A stretch of DNA of 64,000 nt, from the NCBI RefSeq assembly GCF_026241095.1, contig NZ_JAPFGB010000001.1, forward strand, positions 372,001 through 436,000. The letters run 5' to 3'. Both the position numbers and the translations under genes were made by a program. Source of the stretch: Saccharopolyspora sp. NFXS83. GTDB lineage: Bacteria; Actinomycetota; Actinomycetes; Mycobacteriales; Pseudonocardiaceae. Below are positions 1 to 9,294 of the stretch, piece after piece. Each line of letters begins with the position of its first letter. The stretch's first letter is position 1. Under the pieces are notes generated by a model. That model ran no database searches and was not told the origin of the DNA. It was given only the letters and a program-made list of their open reading frames with translations.

Positions 1-1221
1 AGCACCCGGAAACCACCCCTCACCAGCCTGATCGCGATCGCCTGCGCGGTCGCGCTGCTGGCCACCGGCGCCGTGTGGTGGCTGTTCCACGGAGCCAACG
101 AGAAGCGCGTCACCGCGTACTTCTCCGCGGCCGTCGGCGTCTACCCGGGCGGCGACGTGCGGATGCTGGGCGTGCCCATGGGCACCGTCGACGAGGTCAC
201 TCCGAACGGCCGCACCGTGCGCGTGACGATGTCGCTGGAGCGCGACGTGGACGTGCCCGCCGACGTCAACGCGGTGCTCGTCTCGCCGAGCGTCGTCAGC
301 GACCGGTACGTGCAGCTCGCTCCCGTCTACAAGGGAGGGCCGAAGCTCGCCGACGGCGCGGTGATCCCGAAGGAGCGCACCGCGACACCCGTCGAGCTCG
401 ACGAGGTCTACCGCAGCCTCAACGACATCACCGCCGCGCTCGGCCCGGAAGGGGCGAACAAGGACGGCGCGCTCAGCGACCTGCTCAACACCGGTGCCGC
501 GAACCTCGACGGCAACGGCCAGGCGCTCGCCGACACGCTGCAGCACCTCGGCCAAGCCGGCAGCACGCTGTCCGGCAGCAGCAAGGACCTGTTCGCGACC
601 GTCGACAACCTGCAGCGGTTCACCTCGATGCTCAACTCCAACGACGAGCAGGTGCGCCGGTTCAACACCCAGATGCAGGAGGTCAGCTCGTTGCTGGCCG
701 GAGAACGCGAGGACCTCGGCGCCTCGATGGCGGAACTGGCCGTCGCGCTGGGCAAGGTCGAATCCTTCGTCCGCGACAACCGGGAACAGCTCAAGTCCAA
801 CGTGGACCAGCTCAACGGCGTGGCGCAGGTGCTGGTGAACCAGAAGGCGGCGCTGTCGGAATCGCTGACGGACGCACCGCTGGCACTGGGCAACCTGCAG
901 AACTCCTACAACGCGGCCTCCGGAACCCTGGACACCCGCGCCGTGATCAACGAGCTGAACGAGCCGCCGCTGGTCGGCGTGTGCAAGCTCGTCCGCCAGC
1001 CCGCCGCGGGAACTCCGCTGCAACTGCCGGACAACGTGCTCGACGCCTGCAACGCGATCCAGCCGGTGCTCGACGGGCTGCTGCCCGTCTCCAGCATCGC
1101 GGACCTGCTCTCGCAGGTGCAGGGAAATCCGCCCGCGCAGCAGAACGGCGGCGCGGCCGGAGACCCCGTGCTCCCGCTCGGTGGCACCGGTGCCCCGCTC
1201 GTCACCGGAGGTGGCCAGTGA
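1..1221 (+). CDS. MceD-like Mce family protein (5' partial)
   Basis: The reading frame is open from the first base of the window, so the true start lies upstream; the GTG at 73 is inside the membrane segment and is not the start. The N-terminus shows a hydrophobic helix (about residues 7-28), then the MlaD/MCE beta domain with the typical phrase 'VYPGGDVRMLGVPMGTVDEV', a long coiled-coil region (about residues 130-300) and a Pro/Gly-rich tail. Mce proteins form hexameric periplasmic shuttles that deliver lipids or sterols to a YrbE permease and Mkl ATPase. It directly precedes the lipoprotein MceE, so position in the canonical A-F order makes it MceD. Its stop overlaps the next GTG start (GTGA), so translation is probably coupled. 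Which lipid is moved cannot be read from sequence. Confidence 0.88.
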   Translation, partial: STRKPPLTSLIAIACAVALLATGAVWWLFHGANEKRVTAYFSAAVGVYPGGDVRMLGVPMGTVDEVTPNGRTVRVTMSLERDVDVPADVNAVLVSPSVVSDRYVQLAPVYKGGPKLADGAVIPKERTATPVELDEVYRSLNDITAALGPEGANKDGALSDLLNTGAANLDGNGQALADTLQHLGQAGSTLSGSSKDLFATVDNLQRFTSMLNSNDEQVRRFNTQMQEVSSLLAGEREDLGASMAELAVALGKVESFVRDNREQLKSNVDQLNGVAQVLVNQKAALSESLTDAPLALGNLQNSYNAASGTLDTRAVINELNEPPLVGVCKLVRQPAAGTPLQLPDNVLDACNAIQPVLDGLLPVSSIADLLSQVQGNPPAQQNGGAAGDPVLPLGGTGAPLVTGGGQ

Positions 1222-2456
1222 TCAGCCGCGGAACCTTCGCGAACCGGCGGGCGCCTCGGCCCGCAGGATCGGCCCGGCTCGGTGCCGGGAAGATCGTCGC
1301 CCTCGCCGCCACCGCGCTGGTGCTGGTGAGCGGCTGCGGATTCACCGGAGTCGCCGGCTTACCGCTGCCCGGCGGAGCCGACCTCGGCGACAAGCCCTAC
1401 CAGGTGAAGGTGCGCTTCGCCGATGTGCTGGACCTGGTGCCCAACGCCGGGGTGCGCGTCAACGACGTGCCCGTCGGCCGGGTCAGCGAGATCGGGCTCG
1501 CCCCCGGATCCTGGGACGCCGAAGCGATCCTGCAGGTCAACCGCGACGTCAAACTACCGGGCAACGCCATCGCCCGGCTGCGCCAGTCGAGCCTGCTCGG
1601 TGAGAAGTACGTCGAACTGGCCGTGCCGCCCGCACCCGAGGCGCCGCGGGGCAAGCTCATCAACGGCGACGTCATCGGCACCGATCGCAGCGGTCGCAAC
1701 CCCGAGGTCGAAGAGGTCCTCGGTGCGCTGTCACTGCTGCTCAACGGCGGCGGTGTGGCCCAGCTGCAGAACATCACCCGCGAGCTCAACAACGCGCTCG
1801 AAGGGCGCGAAGGCGACGCCCGCAACCTGCTCGGCAACCTCGACGAGCTCGTCGCCGGCCTGGACGCGCAGCGCGACGACATCACCCGCGCCCTCGACAG
1901 CGTCAACCGGCTCTCCGCGAGCCTCGACGCGCAACGCGGCAACATCGACACCGCGCTGCGCGACCTCGAACCGGGCCTGCGCGTGCTCAACGACCAGCGC
2001 GGGCAGCTCGTGACCATGCTGCAGTCGCTGGACAAGCTCTCCGGGGTCGCCACCAACGTCGTCAACCAGAGCCAGGACGACCTGGTGCACAACCTGCAGG
2101 CGCTGCAACCGACGCTGGCGCAGCTGGAGGCGGCGGGCGACGACCTGCCGAAGTCCTTCGAGATCATGCTGACCTACCCGTTCACCGACGGCGCGGCGCA
2201 AGGCATCAAGGGCGACTACACGAACCTTTACATCGACGCCGACCTCAACCTCACCAACATCCTCGGCAACATCGGCCGCGCCCGGCAGCCGCTGGTCGAC
2301 CTGCCCGGGGCGCCGCCGCTGCCGCTGCAACCGCAGGCGCCGCAGGCACCGGGAACGGGCGGCACCGATCCCACGGCACCCGGAACGTCTCCCGCCCCGA
2401 AACCGGACGACCAAGACGGTGGGCTGCTCGACTTCCTGTTCGGAGGCGATGACTGA
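1218..2456 (+). CDS. MceE-like Mce family lipoprotein
   Basis: This is a 412-residue Mce protein. The GTG start at 1218 overlaps the upstream stop by four bases. The N-terminus has an Arg-rich stretch, a hydrophobic segment and the lipobox L-V-S-G-C with the acylated Cys at residue 40; among Mce proteins a lipobox identifies the E position (LprK/LprN type). The MCE domain follows ('VKVRFADVLDLVPNAGVRVN'), then a helical region with repeated 'LDAQR..I..AL' heptads, and a Pro-rich tail. It is expected to anchor the Mce tunnel at the cell envelope as part of a lipid importer. It overlaps mceF by TGATG, so the genes are co-translated. Confidence 0.9.
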   Translation: MISRGTFANRRAPRPAGSARLGAGKIVALAATALVLVSGCGFTGVAGLPLPGGADLGDKPYQVKVRFADVLDLVPNAGVRVNDVPVGRVSEIGLAPGSWDAEAILQVNRDVKLPGNAIARLRQSSLLGEKYVELAVPPAPEAPRGKLINGDVIGTDRSGRNPEVEEVLGALSLLLNGGGVAQLQNITRELNNALEGREGDARNLLGNLDELVAGLDAQRDDITRALDSVNRLSASLDAQRGNIDTALRDLEPGLRVLNDQRGQLVTMLQSLDKLSGVATNVVNQSQDDLVHNLQALQPTLAQLEAAGDDLPKSFEIMLTYPFTDGAAQGIKGDYTNLYIDADLNLTNILGNIGRARQPLVDLPGAPPLPLQPQAPQAPGTGGTDPTAPGTSPAPKPDDQDGGLLDFLFGGDD

Positions 2457-3562
2457 TGCTCACGCGCAAAACCCGCCTGCAGATCGTCGCGTTCCTGGCG
2501 ATCGCGCTCGTCGGCATCGGCTACGCGGGCGCCCGCTACGCCGGGCTGGACCGGTTGCTCGGCCCGCGCGGCTACGTCGTGACCATGAACCTGGCCGACT
2601 CCGGCGGCATCTTCGACAACGCCGAGGTCACCTACCGCGGCGTGCCCATCGGGCGGGTCGGGGAGATGAAGCTCACCAGCGGCGGGATCGAAGTGCCGCT
2701 GGACATCGAGGCCGGGCACAAGCGCATCCCGTCCGACGTCGACGCCGTGGTCACCAACCGCTCCGCCGTCGGTGAGCAGTACGTCGACCTGCGGCCGAGG
2801 AAGGACGGCGGGCCGTACCTGAAGGACGGCTCGGTCATCAACCGCGCGGCCACCAGCACCCCGCTGCCGGTGGAAGACCTGATGACCAACCTGGACGACT
2901 TCGCGAAGTCGGTGCCGGAGGACTCGCTGCGCACCGTCGTCAACGAGCTCGGCACCGCGTTCCGGGACAACGGCGGCAACCTGCAGCGCGTGCTCGACAC
3001 GACGCGGGAGTTCACCACCGAAGCCCAGCAGCACCTGCCGCAGACCCGGCAGCTGCTGGAGGACGGCACCACGGTGCTCGCCACGCAGAACGAGCAGGGC
3101 TCCGCGATCCGCTCCTACAGCTCAGACCTGAAACTGCTGGCCGAGCAGCTGCGCACGTCCGACCCGGACCTGCGGAACCTGATCAAGAAGGCGCCGCCCG
3201 CCGCGCGCCAGGTCAGCGGCCTGCTCAACGAGACGGGTCCGCAGCTGGGCACCCTGATCACCAACTTGACCAGCACCACCGACCTGCTCGCCGCCAACAA
3301 CGACGGCATCGAGCAGCTGATGGTGACCTACCCGATGGTCTCCGCGGGCGGTTACAGCGTGGTTCCTGGTGACGGCACCGCCCACTTCGGACTGGCCCTC
3401 AACATCTTCGATCCGCTGCCGTGCACGGCGGGTTACGAAGGAACCATCAAACGTGCGGGTAGCGACCTCGCGCCCACACCGCTGAACACTGATGCACACT
3501 GTGCGGAGCCGCCGGGTAGCCCGATCAACGTACGCGGGGCGCAGAACGCTCCTGGACAGTGA
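2456..3562 (+). CDS. MceF-like Mce family protein
   Basis: This 368-residue protein has an N-terminal membrane segment (about residues 9-27), an MCE domain ('YVVTMNLADSGGIFDNAEVT', then 'VTYRGVPIGRVGEM') and a helical shaft. The C-terminal part has the phrase 'QLMVTYPMVSAGGYSVVPGD', typical of the MceF position. It is the sixth Mce subunit of the lipid-transport complex. The ATG overlaps the mceE stop, and its own TGA lies beside the region where the Mce-associated gene begins, so all of 1-4149 reads as one operon. Confidence 0.9.
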   Translation: MLTRKTRLQIVAFLAIALVGIGYAGARYAGLDRLLGPRGYVVTMNLADSGGIFDNAEVTYRGVPIGRVGEMKLTSGGIEVPLDIEAGHKRIPSDVDAVVTNRSAVGEQYVDLRPRKDGGPYLKDGSVINRAATSTPLPVEDLMTNLDDFAKSVPEDSLRTVVNELGTAFRDNGGNLQRVLDTTREFTTEAQQHLPQTRQLLEDGTTVLATQNEQGSAIRSYSSDLKLLAEQLRTSDPDLRNLIKKAPPAARQVSGLLNETGPQLGTLITNLTSTTDLLAANNDGIEQLMVTYPMVSAGGYSVVPGDGTAHFGLALNIFDPLPCTAGYEGTIKRAGSDLAPTPLNTDAHCAEPPGSPINVRGAQNAPGQ

Positions 3563-3594
3563 CAGCCGACGGCACCGTGAAACGAGGTGACCCG

Positions 3595-4149
3595 ATGACC
3601 GAGAACGTGGCCGACGCCGGCCCCGAACCCGAGAACCGCCCGTCCAGGACCACGCGGTCGCCACTGCTGATCCCGTCGATCGCGCTCGCCGTGGCCCTGG
3701 TAGCGGCGCTGTTCTTCGGCGTCAGCTGGGCCGTCGCGGCCAACGGCGGCAGCGCCGCCTACGGTGCCGAGCGGGATGCCGCGCTGCAGGCGGGCACCCA
3801 GTCGATCATCAACTTCAACACCCTCGACCACCGCGACGTGCAGCACGGGCTCGACCTGTGGGAACGCTCGTCCACCGGGCCGCTGCACGAGGACGTCGTC
3901 CGCGGTCGGCAGCAGTACGCCGACAGCATCACCCAGGCCAAGACGGTCACCAAGGCCGAGGTGCTCTCCGCCGGGCTCACCGAGCTCAACGAGCGCGCCG
4001 GAAAGGCCCGCATGATCGCGGTGGTGAAGGTGACCGTGACCCCGGACGGCCAGCCGCCCACCGAGAAGCGCAGCCGATACCAGGCCGAGCTCACCCGTGA
4101 GGGCCAGGACTGGAAGCTCAGCGTCCTCGGCCCCGTCGCGGTCGGCTGA
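3595..4149 (+). CDS. Mce-associated membrane protein
   Basis: This is a 184-residue protein. I chose ATG 3595 because a GAGG Shine-Dalgarno lies about 8 bases upstream; a GTG at 3559 overlapping the mceF stop would add 12 residues. It has a short charged, Pro-rich N-terminus, one transmembrane helix (about residues 20-45) and an extracytoplasmic domain with 'INFNTLDHRDV' and later 'VKVTVTPDGQPPTEKR', the pattern of Mce-associated (Mas) proteins. In mycobacteria such proteins are encoded after mceF and stabilise the transporter. The fold is SnoaL/NTF2-like by family; here that is inference. Confidence 0.8.
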   Translation: MTENVADAGPEPENRPSRTTRSPLLIPSIALAVALVAALFFGVSWAVAANGGSAAYGAERDAALQAGTQSIINFNTLDHRDVQHGLDLWERSSTGPLHEDVVRGRQQYADSITQAKTVTKAEVLSAGLTELNERAGKARMIAVVKVTVTPDGQPPTEKRSRYQAELTREGQDWKLSVLGPVAVG

Positions 4150-4204
4150 GCCCGGCCCGCCCCGATCCAGCTGTGCCGACTCGTTCGTACTAGGAGTGGT
4201 TCCC

Positions 4205-5290
4205 GTGTCCAGTCCCCGCCGTCCCGGATCGGCGTCGCGGCGGCGCGTCGCCGGTCAGCGCAGCCGTTCCGGTTCCACCGCGAACAGCACCAGGATCGGG
4301 CTCAACCGGCCGGAGGATTCGGCCGAGGCCGTCGAGGAGACGGCCACCGAGGAACAGGCCGAAGCGACGCCGGACACCGAGACCGGCGCGACGTCGACCG
4401 CGGCCGATGAGGCCGACGACGCGGGGGAGCAGGCCGCTTCGGCGAGCGACGACCCCGCGGCCGACTCCGCTGACTCCGGCAAGTCCGTCGACTCCGCTGG
4501 GTCCGGCGAGTCCGTCGACTCCGCGAACGAGGGCACGTCCGAAGTGAGCACCGGATCCGCCGGTGAATCGCAGGACGGCCCGGTCAGCACCGGCAAGGCT
4601 GGACGCGCGAAGCGCAACGGCACGACGCACCAGACCACGCCGGGCGCGGGTCAGGACGGCGCCGCCCAGCAGCCCGTCTACTCGTACCAACCGGACTCCG
4701 AACGGTCCGCCGACGCCGATGCGGCGCAGCGCGCGGAGGGCGACCCGGCCGAGCAGTCCCAGTCCGACGCGGGGCCGGCCTCCGGCGGTCGCGGCGGCAC
4801 CACGAACCTGATCGCCGCGATGCTGGTGGCGACGGTGGTGCTCGCCGGGCTCGCCACCTGGTTCGGCATCGAGGCCTACGCCGTGCGCAACGGCAATCAG
4901 GCGCTCTCCGACCAGGCCACGACCAGCGAGGTCAACGGGCAGATCTCCGACGGCGTCGAGAAGATCTTCTCCTACGACTTCGCCGACACCGGCAAGACCG
5001 AGCGGGCCGCGAAGGACCTGCTCACCGGTGGTGCCGTCGGCGAGTACGACCAGCTGTTCACCACCGTGAAGGAGCAGGCTCCGATCCAGAAGCTGGTCGT
5101 GACCACCACGGTCAAGGCCAGCAGCGTGACCCGCCTGGAAGGCGATCGCGCGGAGGTGCTGCTGTTCGTGGACCAGAACGCGACCCGCACCGACGTCGGC
5201 GGTCAGCCCTCGGTCGGCCCGGCGCAGGTGGTCATCAACGCCGAGAAGCACGGCGACGAGTGGAAGATCGCCCACATCACCCAGCGGTGA
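4205..5290 (+). CDS. Mce-associated membrane protein with long acidic N-terminus
   Basis: This is a 361-residue protein. GTG 4205 follows an AGGAG at about 4193; the frame is open further upstream, but only this start has a ribosome site. The first 20 residues are basic. They are followed by about 170 residues of low-complexity Asp/Glu/Ser/Thr/Ala sequence that is probably disordered and cytoplasmic, one transmembrane helix (about 200-222), and a C-terminal domain like that of the preceding gene ('IFSYDFADTGKTERAAKDLL', ending 'WKIAHITQR'). It looks like the second Mas protein of the mce operon. The unusually long acidic tail is the only odd feature. Confidence 0.75.
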   Translation: MSSPRRPGSASRRRVAGQRSRSGSTANSTRIGLNRPEDSAEAVEETATEEQAEATPDTETGATSTAADEADDAGEQAASASDDPAADSADSGKSVDSAGSGESVDSANEGTSEVSTGSAGESQDGPVSTGKAGRAKRNGTTHQTTPGAGQDGAAQQPVYSYQPDSERSADADAAQRAEGDPAEQSQSDAGPASGGRGGTTNLIAAMLVATVVLAGLATWFGIEAYAVRNGNQALSDQATTSEVNGQISDGVEKIFSYDFADTGKTERAAKDLLTGGAVGEYDQLFTTVKEQAPIQKLVVTTTVKASSVTRLEGDRAEVLLFVDQNATRTDVGGQPSVGPAQVVINAEKHGDEWKIAHITQR

Positions 5291-5311
5291 TCTCGAGTTT
5301 CAGCGGGCCTC

Positions 5312-5395
5312 CAGCGGCCTTCCCGCCAGGACGGAGAGAAGGCCGCTGAGAAGGCCGCGGCTCTCCGCCGAGCCGGTTCGGGCTCGGCGGAGAGC
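5312..5395. terminator. Tandem hairpins between convergent genes
   Basis: Two inverted repeats lie between the end of the mce operon and the convergent TPR-CHAT gene. The first pairs 5312-5322 with 5338-5348 (11 bp). The second pairs 5360-5374 with 5381-5395 (15 bp, short loop). There is no clear T-run. Their position suggests bidirectional factor-independent termination, as is common in high-GC actinomycetes. Confidence 0.75.
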
Positions 5396-5404
5396 GCGGG
5401 TCGA

Positions 5405-8400
5405 TCAGGGGCCGACGTGCAAGTGGGCGGACCAGCGGGACGGCGCCTCCGGGAAGTCCGCGCGCAGACGGCGAGCGGCCTCGTGCAGAGCGTGCGCCGC
5501 CTGGCCCGTGTCGAATTCCTCGGTGCCGAACACGGCTTCGTAGACCTCGGAGTGCACCTCCAGGGCGCATTCCTCGTCGACTTCCCACAGGGTGCCGATG
5601 ACGTGCGCGAATCCCGCGAATCCCAACGCGGAGGCCAGCGGCACCGCCGCGGCCGACGGGGCGTCCACGAACGTCGAGCAGCGCCCCAGGTAGCCGAACT
5701 CGACCTGGTGCAGCCCCATCTGCCCCAGTTCCACCACGCCCAGTCCCCGCTGCGGCGGCTCCCTATCCAGCACTAGTCCCGCCGCGGGCTGCCCCGGGTA
5801 CTGCGCGCTCGGCTCGCACACGTGCACCCACGCGGTGTCGGGCAGCAGCTGCTGCACCTCCACCGACGACGTCGACCGCGGGGACAGCACCTCGGCGTCC
5901 GGCCAGTACCGGGCGAGGATCTGGTTCTCCCGCGGCAACTCCCGCGCTCCCGGGTCCAGCGAGTCGGCGGCCACCAGAGCCCGGCCGCCGTCCGGCACCG
6001 GGCGGCGCCTGGTCTCGTTCAACGTGCTCAGCGACGGCGCGTACGAGGACACGACCCGGTCCAGCGCGCTCGCGCCGTCCTTCGAGGCCGCCGCGTGCAG
6101 CGGCAGGAAGCTCAACGCCCCCAGCACGTACCACCACATGCGCGGCCAGCGCTGCCCCTCCGCCGGTTGCTGCACGTAGCCCATCCGGTCCAGGACCGGG
6201 CGGGTGATGTTGTGCCACGACCAGTCGAGAGCCTCCAGCAACGCGCCCTGATCGCGTTGGTCCGTCGCCGCCAGCGCCGCCCTCGCCTGCTCGGCCGCCG
6301 AATCCGGGCCAGCGCCCGGCAGCGGCACCGTCATCACCCGGCCGGCGAACAAGATCAACGCGTCGGAGCGGTACCGGCTCAGGTTGACCAGCACCACGGA
6401 GCCGTCGGCGCCGTTGCCCGCCAGCTCGGCGAACGGCCGTAATCGCAGGTGCCCGGCATGCGCCGGATCGGAGCGCACCTCGCGGAGCAGGTCCTCCCAC
6501 GCGTCGACCAGCCGCGCGCGCAGCGCGACGCCCTCCTCCGGATCGGTGAGCGCGGGCTCACCCGGCGGCCGGTCCAGCAGCCGGCGCAGCCGGACCGCTT
6601 CGTCGGCCAGCTCCGGATGATCGCGATGCAGACCGCCCAGCTCACCGCCCGCGGGAAGGAAGTCCGACAGCAGCGCGACGCGACCGTGTTCCAGCAGTTC
6701 CACGGCGCGTTCCGGCTCGCCGTTCTCCACCGCGCACGCGGCGGCGTCGGCGGCGATCAAGGCCCAGCGCTGCTGCATCGCGGGGGAGGCCACGGCGCGC
6801 TTCGCCCGGGTGACCAGCGGCAGCAGTTCAACGGCTGAGGTGAACGACTCCACCGCCTCCGACCACCGCTGCGCGCCCGCGGCGAGCCTCCCGTTCAAGC
6901 TCGCCGCCCGCAGGCGCTGGTCGGCCGCAGCCGAAGTCTGCGCCGCGGCTTCCGCGAGCACCCGCCGCGCCCAGCGGTAGAACCGGCGGCGTCCGGTGCG
7001 CTGGTGCAGGGACTGCAGCGCCCGGCCCAGGTGGGTGGCGACCGCGGCCCGTTCCGGGGCGTCGGCGGACATCGCCTCCAGCGCCCGGTCGAACCATTCG
7101 ACGGCGGTCTCAAGCTCGCCGGTGCGCGTGGTGCGGCGGAACCGGTGCGCCGAGATCACTCCCAGCTGCGCCCACGCCAGGTGCTGCGCCGTCTCGGCAG
7201 CGGCGGCGGCCTGCTGGCACACGTGCTCGGCGCGGTCCAGGTCGGCTTCGTCCGCGCTGTTCTCGTAGCGGGTGAGCAGGCTCAGCGCCAGTGAATGCAG
7301 CACCTTGCCGTTCTGCGACGACTCCACCGACGCCTCGCCGGCGGCGACCGCCGTGTCCAGCGCGTCCGCCTCCGCACCGTGCAGGAAATGCCTGCGCAAC
7401 AAGGCCCCGTACCCGGCCAGCGCGAACGGCTGCTCCGGATCGTCGGGTGCCATCCCGCGCGCGCTCGCCGAATAGGCGCGCAGCGTGCGGCGCAACGGTC
7501 CCGGTTCTCCGGTGCTGTCCACGTGCTCGGCGGTGGACTCGGCGAGCAGCACCAGGGCACGCCCGAGCAGCGGATGTCCGGCGGTGAGCACGCCCAGCAC
7601 ACCCACCAGCTCGCCGATCCCGGCTTCCAGGTCGGCCAGGTCCCCGGCCTGCTCGAAGCGCAGCCGCAACGCGCTCGCCAGGTGGCACAGCGCGTTGCGC
7701 CGCGGCTCGCCGTCGGCCAGCCCGTCGGCGCCGCGGCGAAGATGCGTGATGCCCTCGTCCAAGTCCTGCGGGGAACCGGTGCGCTGGTAGCGGCGCAGCA
7801 GCGCCGCACCCAGGTTGATCCGCAGCTCCGCGGCTTCCGCCCCACCCCCGCGAGAAGCTGCGCGTGCCGCCTCCCGGAACGCGTCGATCGACTGGTCGTC
7901 CGACCGCGGGTCTTCGGCGAGCCGGGCGTGGGTCTTCAACGCGTTCGCCAACCGGACCAAGGTCATGATCCGGCGCGGGTCGCGGCGCGGGGTCTGCTCG
8001 GTGGCGGTGCGGGCCGCCCGCACCGATTCCTCGGCGTGCCCCACCGAACCGCTGGAGGTCGCCAGCTCGGTCAGCGCCAACGCCAGGTTGCACTGGTAGA
8101 GCACCAGGTCCGGATCGCCCTGGTCGGCCTGCGACGCCGCATCCCGGTAGTACGTGACCGCGTCTTCCAGGTCTCCCGGCTGTCTGCTGCTCAGATACAT
8201 CAGCTGGGATGCGCTGCCCAGGTTGTTCAGCACCCCGGCGCGCGCCGGATCGCGATCGTCGAGCACTCCCGCAGTGGCGCGGAACACCTCGGTGACCCAG
8301 GGCAGCCGCGCGAAGTCGAGCGTGGAGATGATCTCGTTCATCGCCTTGATGGCGTCGGCGTAGCGCTGCTCCGGACTGGGCCGGGCCTGAGGCGATGCCG

Positions 8401-8548
8401 GCCCCGGATCAGCGGCGGCCTGCGTCGGAACGGCCTGCCCGTCCGTCCCGGTGAACCACGACGCTCCAGCTTCGGCGCCTTGCTGTTCCCCGGTCGAACG
8501 CGCCCGGCCGTCGGCGAGCTCGTCCGGCCGACCCGCATCGTCATTCAT
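5405..8548 (-). CDS. TPR-CHAT domain protein, probably with inactive caspase-like domain
   Basis: This is a 1047-residue cytoplasmic protein. After a low-complexity N-terminus (about 70 residues) there is a long run of tetratricopeptide-type helical repeats ('GVLNNLGSASQLMY', 'YQCNLALALTELA', 'NLGAALLRRYQRTG'), then a C-terminal CHAT (caspase HetF associated with TPRs) domain from about residue 780 to the end. CHAT proteases use a His/Cys dyad. Cys957 in 'YLGRCSTF' aligns with the nucleophile. In the other motif, 'WVHVCEPS' (residues 907-914), Pro913 stands where the catalytic His of the usual 'HG' pair is expected. The domain may therefore be a pseudo-protease or scaffold. Related TPR-CHAT proteins act in conflict systems, but no partner gene is next to this one. 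It is transcribed divergently from rpoB. Confidence 0.8.
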   Translation of the reverse strand: MNDDAGRPDELADGRARSTGEQQGAEAGASWFTGTDGQAVPTQAAADPGPASPQARPSPEQRYADAIKAMNEIISTLDFARLPWVTEVFRATAGVLDDRDPARAGVLNNLGSASQLMYLSSRQPGDLEDAVTYYRDAASQADQGDPDLVLYQCNLALALTELATSSGSVGHAEESVRAARTATEQTPRRDPRRIMTLVRLANALKTHARLAEDPRSDDQSIDAFREAARAASRGGGAEAAELRINLGAALLRRYQRTGSPQDLDEGITHLRRGADGLADGEPRRNALCHLASALRLRFEQAGDLADLEAGIGELVGVLGVLTAGHPLLGRALVLLAESTAEHVDSTGEPGPLRRTLRAYSASARGMAPDDPEQPFALAGYGALLRRHFLHGAEADALDTAVAAGEASVESSQNGKVLHSLALSLLTRYENSADEADLDRAEHVCQQAAAAAETAQHLAWAQLGVISAHRFRRTTRTGELETAVEWFDRALEAMSADAPERAAVATHLGRALQSLHQRTGRRRFYRWARRVLAEAAAQTSAAADQRLRAASLNGRLAAGAQRWSEAVESFTSAVELLPLVTRAKRAVASPAMQQRWALIAADAAACAVENGEPERAVELLEHGRVALLSDFLPAGGELGGLHRDHPELADEAVRLRRLLDRPPGEPALTDPEEGVALRARLVDAWEDLLREVRSDPAHAGHLRLRPFAELAGNGADGSVVLVNLSRYRSDALILFAGRVMTVPLPGAGPDSAAEQARAALAATDQRDQGALLEALDWSWHNITRPVLDRMGYVQQPAEGQRWPRMWWYVLGALSFLPLHAAASKDGASALDRVVSSYAPSLSTLNETRRRPVPDGGRALVAADSLDPGARELPRENQILARYWPDAEVLSPRSTSSVEVQQLLPDTAWVHVCEPSAQYPGQPAAGLVLDREPPQRGLGVVELGQMGLHQVEFGYLGRCSTFVDAPSAAAVPLASALGFAGFAHVIGTLWEVDEECALEVHSEVYEAVFGTEEFDTGQAAHALHEAARRLRADFPEAPSRWSAHLHVGP

Positions 8549-9120
8549 CCCGATTCTCCTGTGGCATGCTCACACGACTATCAGCGTCGCGGCGTCGCGG
8601 GACGTTTCACCGTACCGATGTTCGCGGGTACCGAATAGCCCGTGCGCCCGCGGCCAAGGGCCGGTTGCCGGAGCACGCGTTCCGTGCACGATCCGCGACT
8701 CCCTGCGAGGTCAGGTGGGCGATGTTCCACTCCCGCGCCCCGGCCGGACGACCGTCTGAAGCCGGGTGGCGTGAGATGGCCGACAACGCTGGCGGCCTTC
8801 TGGATCATAGGGGAACAGCGGTCATCTCCGGGGCCGAAACCGGACGAATCCGGGTGCGGTGAGCGACTGCCCGTGCTTGTCCAGGGCTGCGTGAACACTG
8901 GCGGAAATTCGCCGAAACCACCGGGCTGTGGAGTTTTGACCAGGTATAACGTCGATCCTGTTGATCACGTCGAGTGATCGTGTCTTGCGCCACGAGGGTG
9001 ATCGGAGCGTGATCTCTTGACTGTCGGCGGCGGCGGGTTCACTCTGGTCACCAACACGGGCAGGGCCTCGCGAGGTGCGGCTCCGCGGACGACTTCCGGG
9101 ACGGTTCGTCGGCGGGCCCC
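8549..9120. other. Intergenic region upstream of rpoB
   Basis: This noncoding stretch lies between the divergent TPR-CHAT gene and rpoB. Short reading frames here lack ribosome sites and I do not accept them. A possible second promoter for rpoB is TTGACT at 9017-9022 followed after 17 bases by CACTCT at 9040-9045, but this is a weak match. A TATAAC at 8945-8950 has no convincing -35. Promoters for the minus-strand gene were not identifiable. Confidence 0.4.
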
Positions 9121-9149
9121 TCGACAGGTGGCGTCGTAGCGTCTAGACT
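9121..9149 (+). promoter_or_regulatory. Housekeeping sigma-type promoter of rpoBC
   Basis: TCGACA (9121-9126) and TAGACT (9144-9149) are separated by 17 bases, close to the actinobacterial housekeeping -35/-10 consensus. The predicted start is near 9156, giving an untranslated leader of about 140 nt before the TTG start of rpoB. The segment just after the -10 ('TACTTTGCGCTGCC') resembles sequences I associate with other actinobacterial rpoB leaders; that is recollection, not a search. Confidence 0.65.
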
Positions 9150-9294
9150 GCTACTTTGCGCTGCCCTCTTTCCGCCCTCCCCATGACGGGACTTAGGATC
9201 GTGGGCGCCATTGCACCCTTGACAGTCGTGTTAGCTGGTTGCCAACGCCTCCTGACGCGGCTGTAGCCAGTTCAGAGTCCCGGAAGGACGCATC

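Noticed and set aside
75..2456. 793-residue continuous frame starting inside the MceD-like gene
   Set aside because: The part before 1218 is an Arg-rich out-of-frame shadow of the MceD-like gene. The real MceE start is GTG 1218, followed by a signal sequence and lipobox.
5405..8548. Assigning the TPR-CHAT protein to a known CRISPR- or gasdermin-linked defence system
   Set aside because: No partner genes (type III-E effector, gasdermin, SAVED and others) lie beside it, and the catalytic His seems absent.
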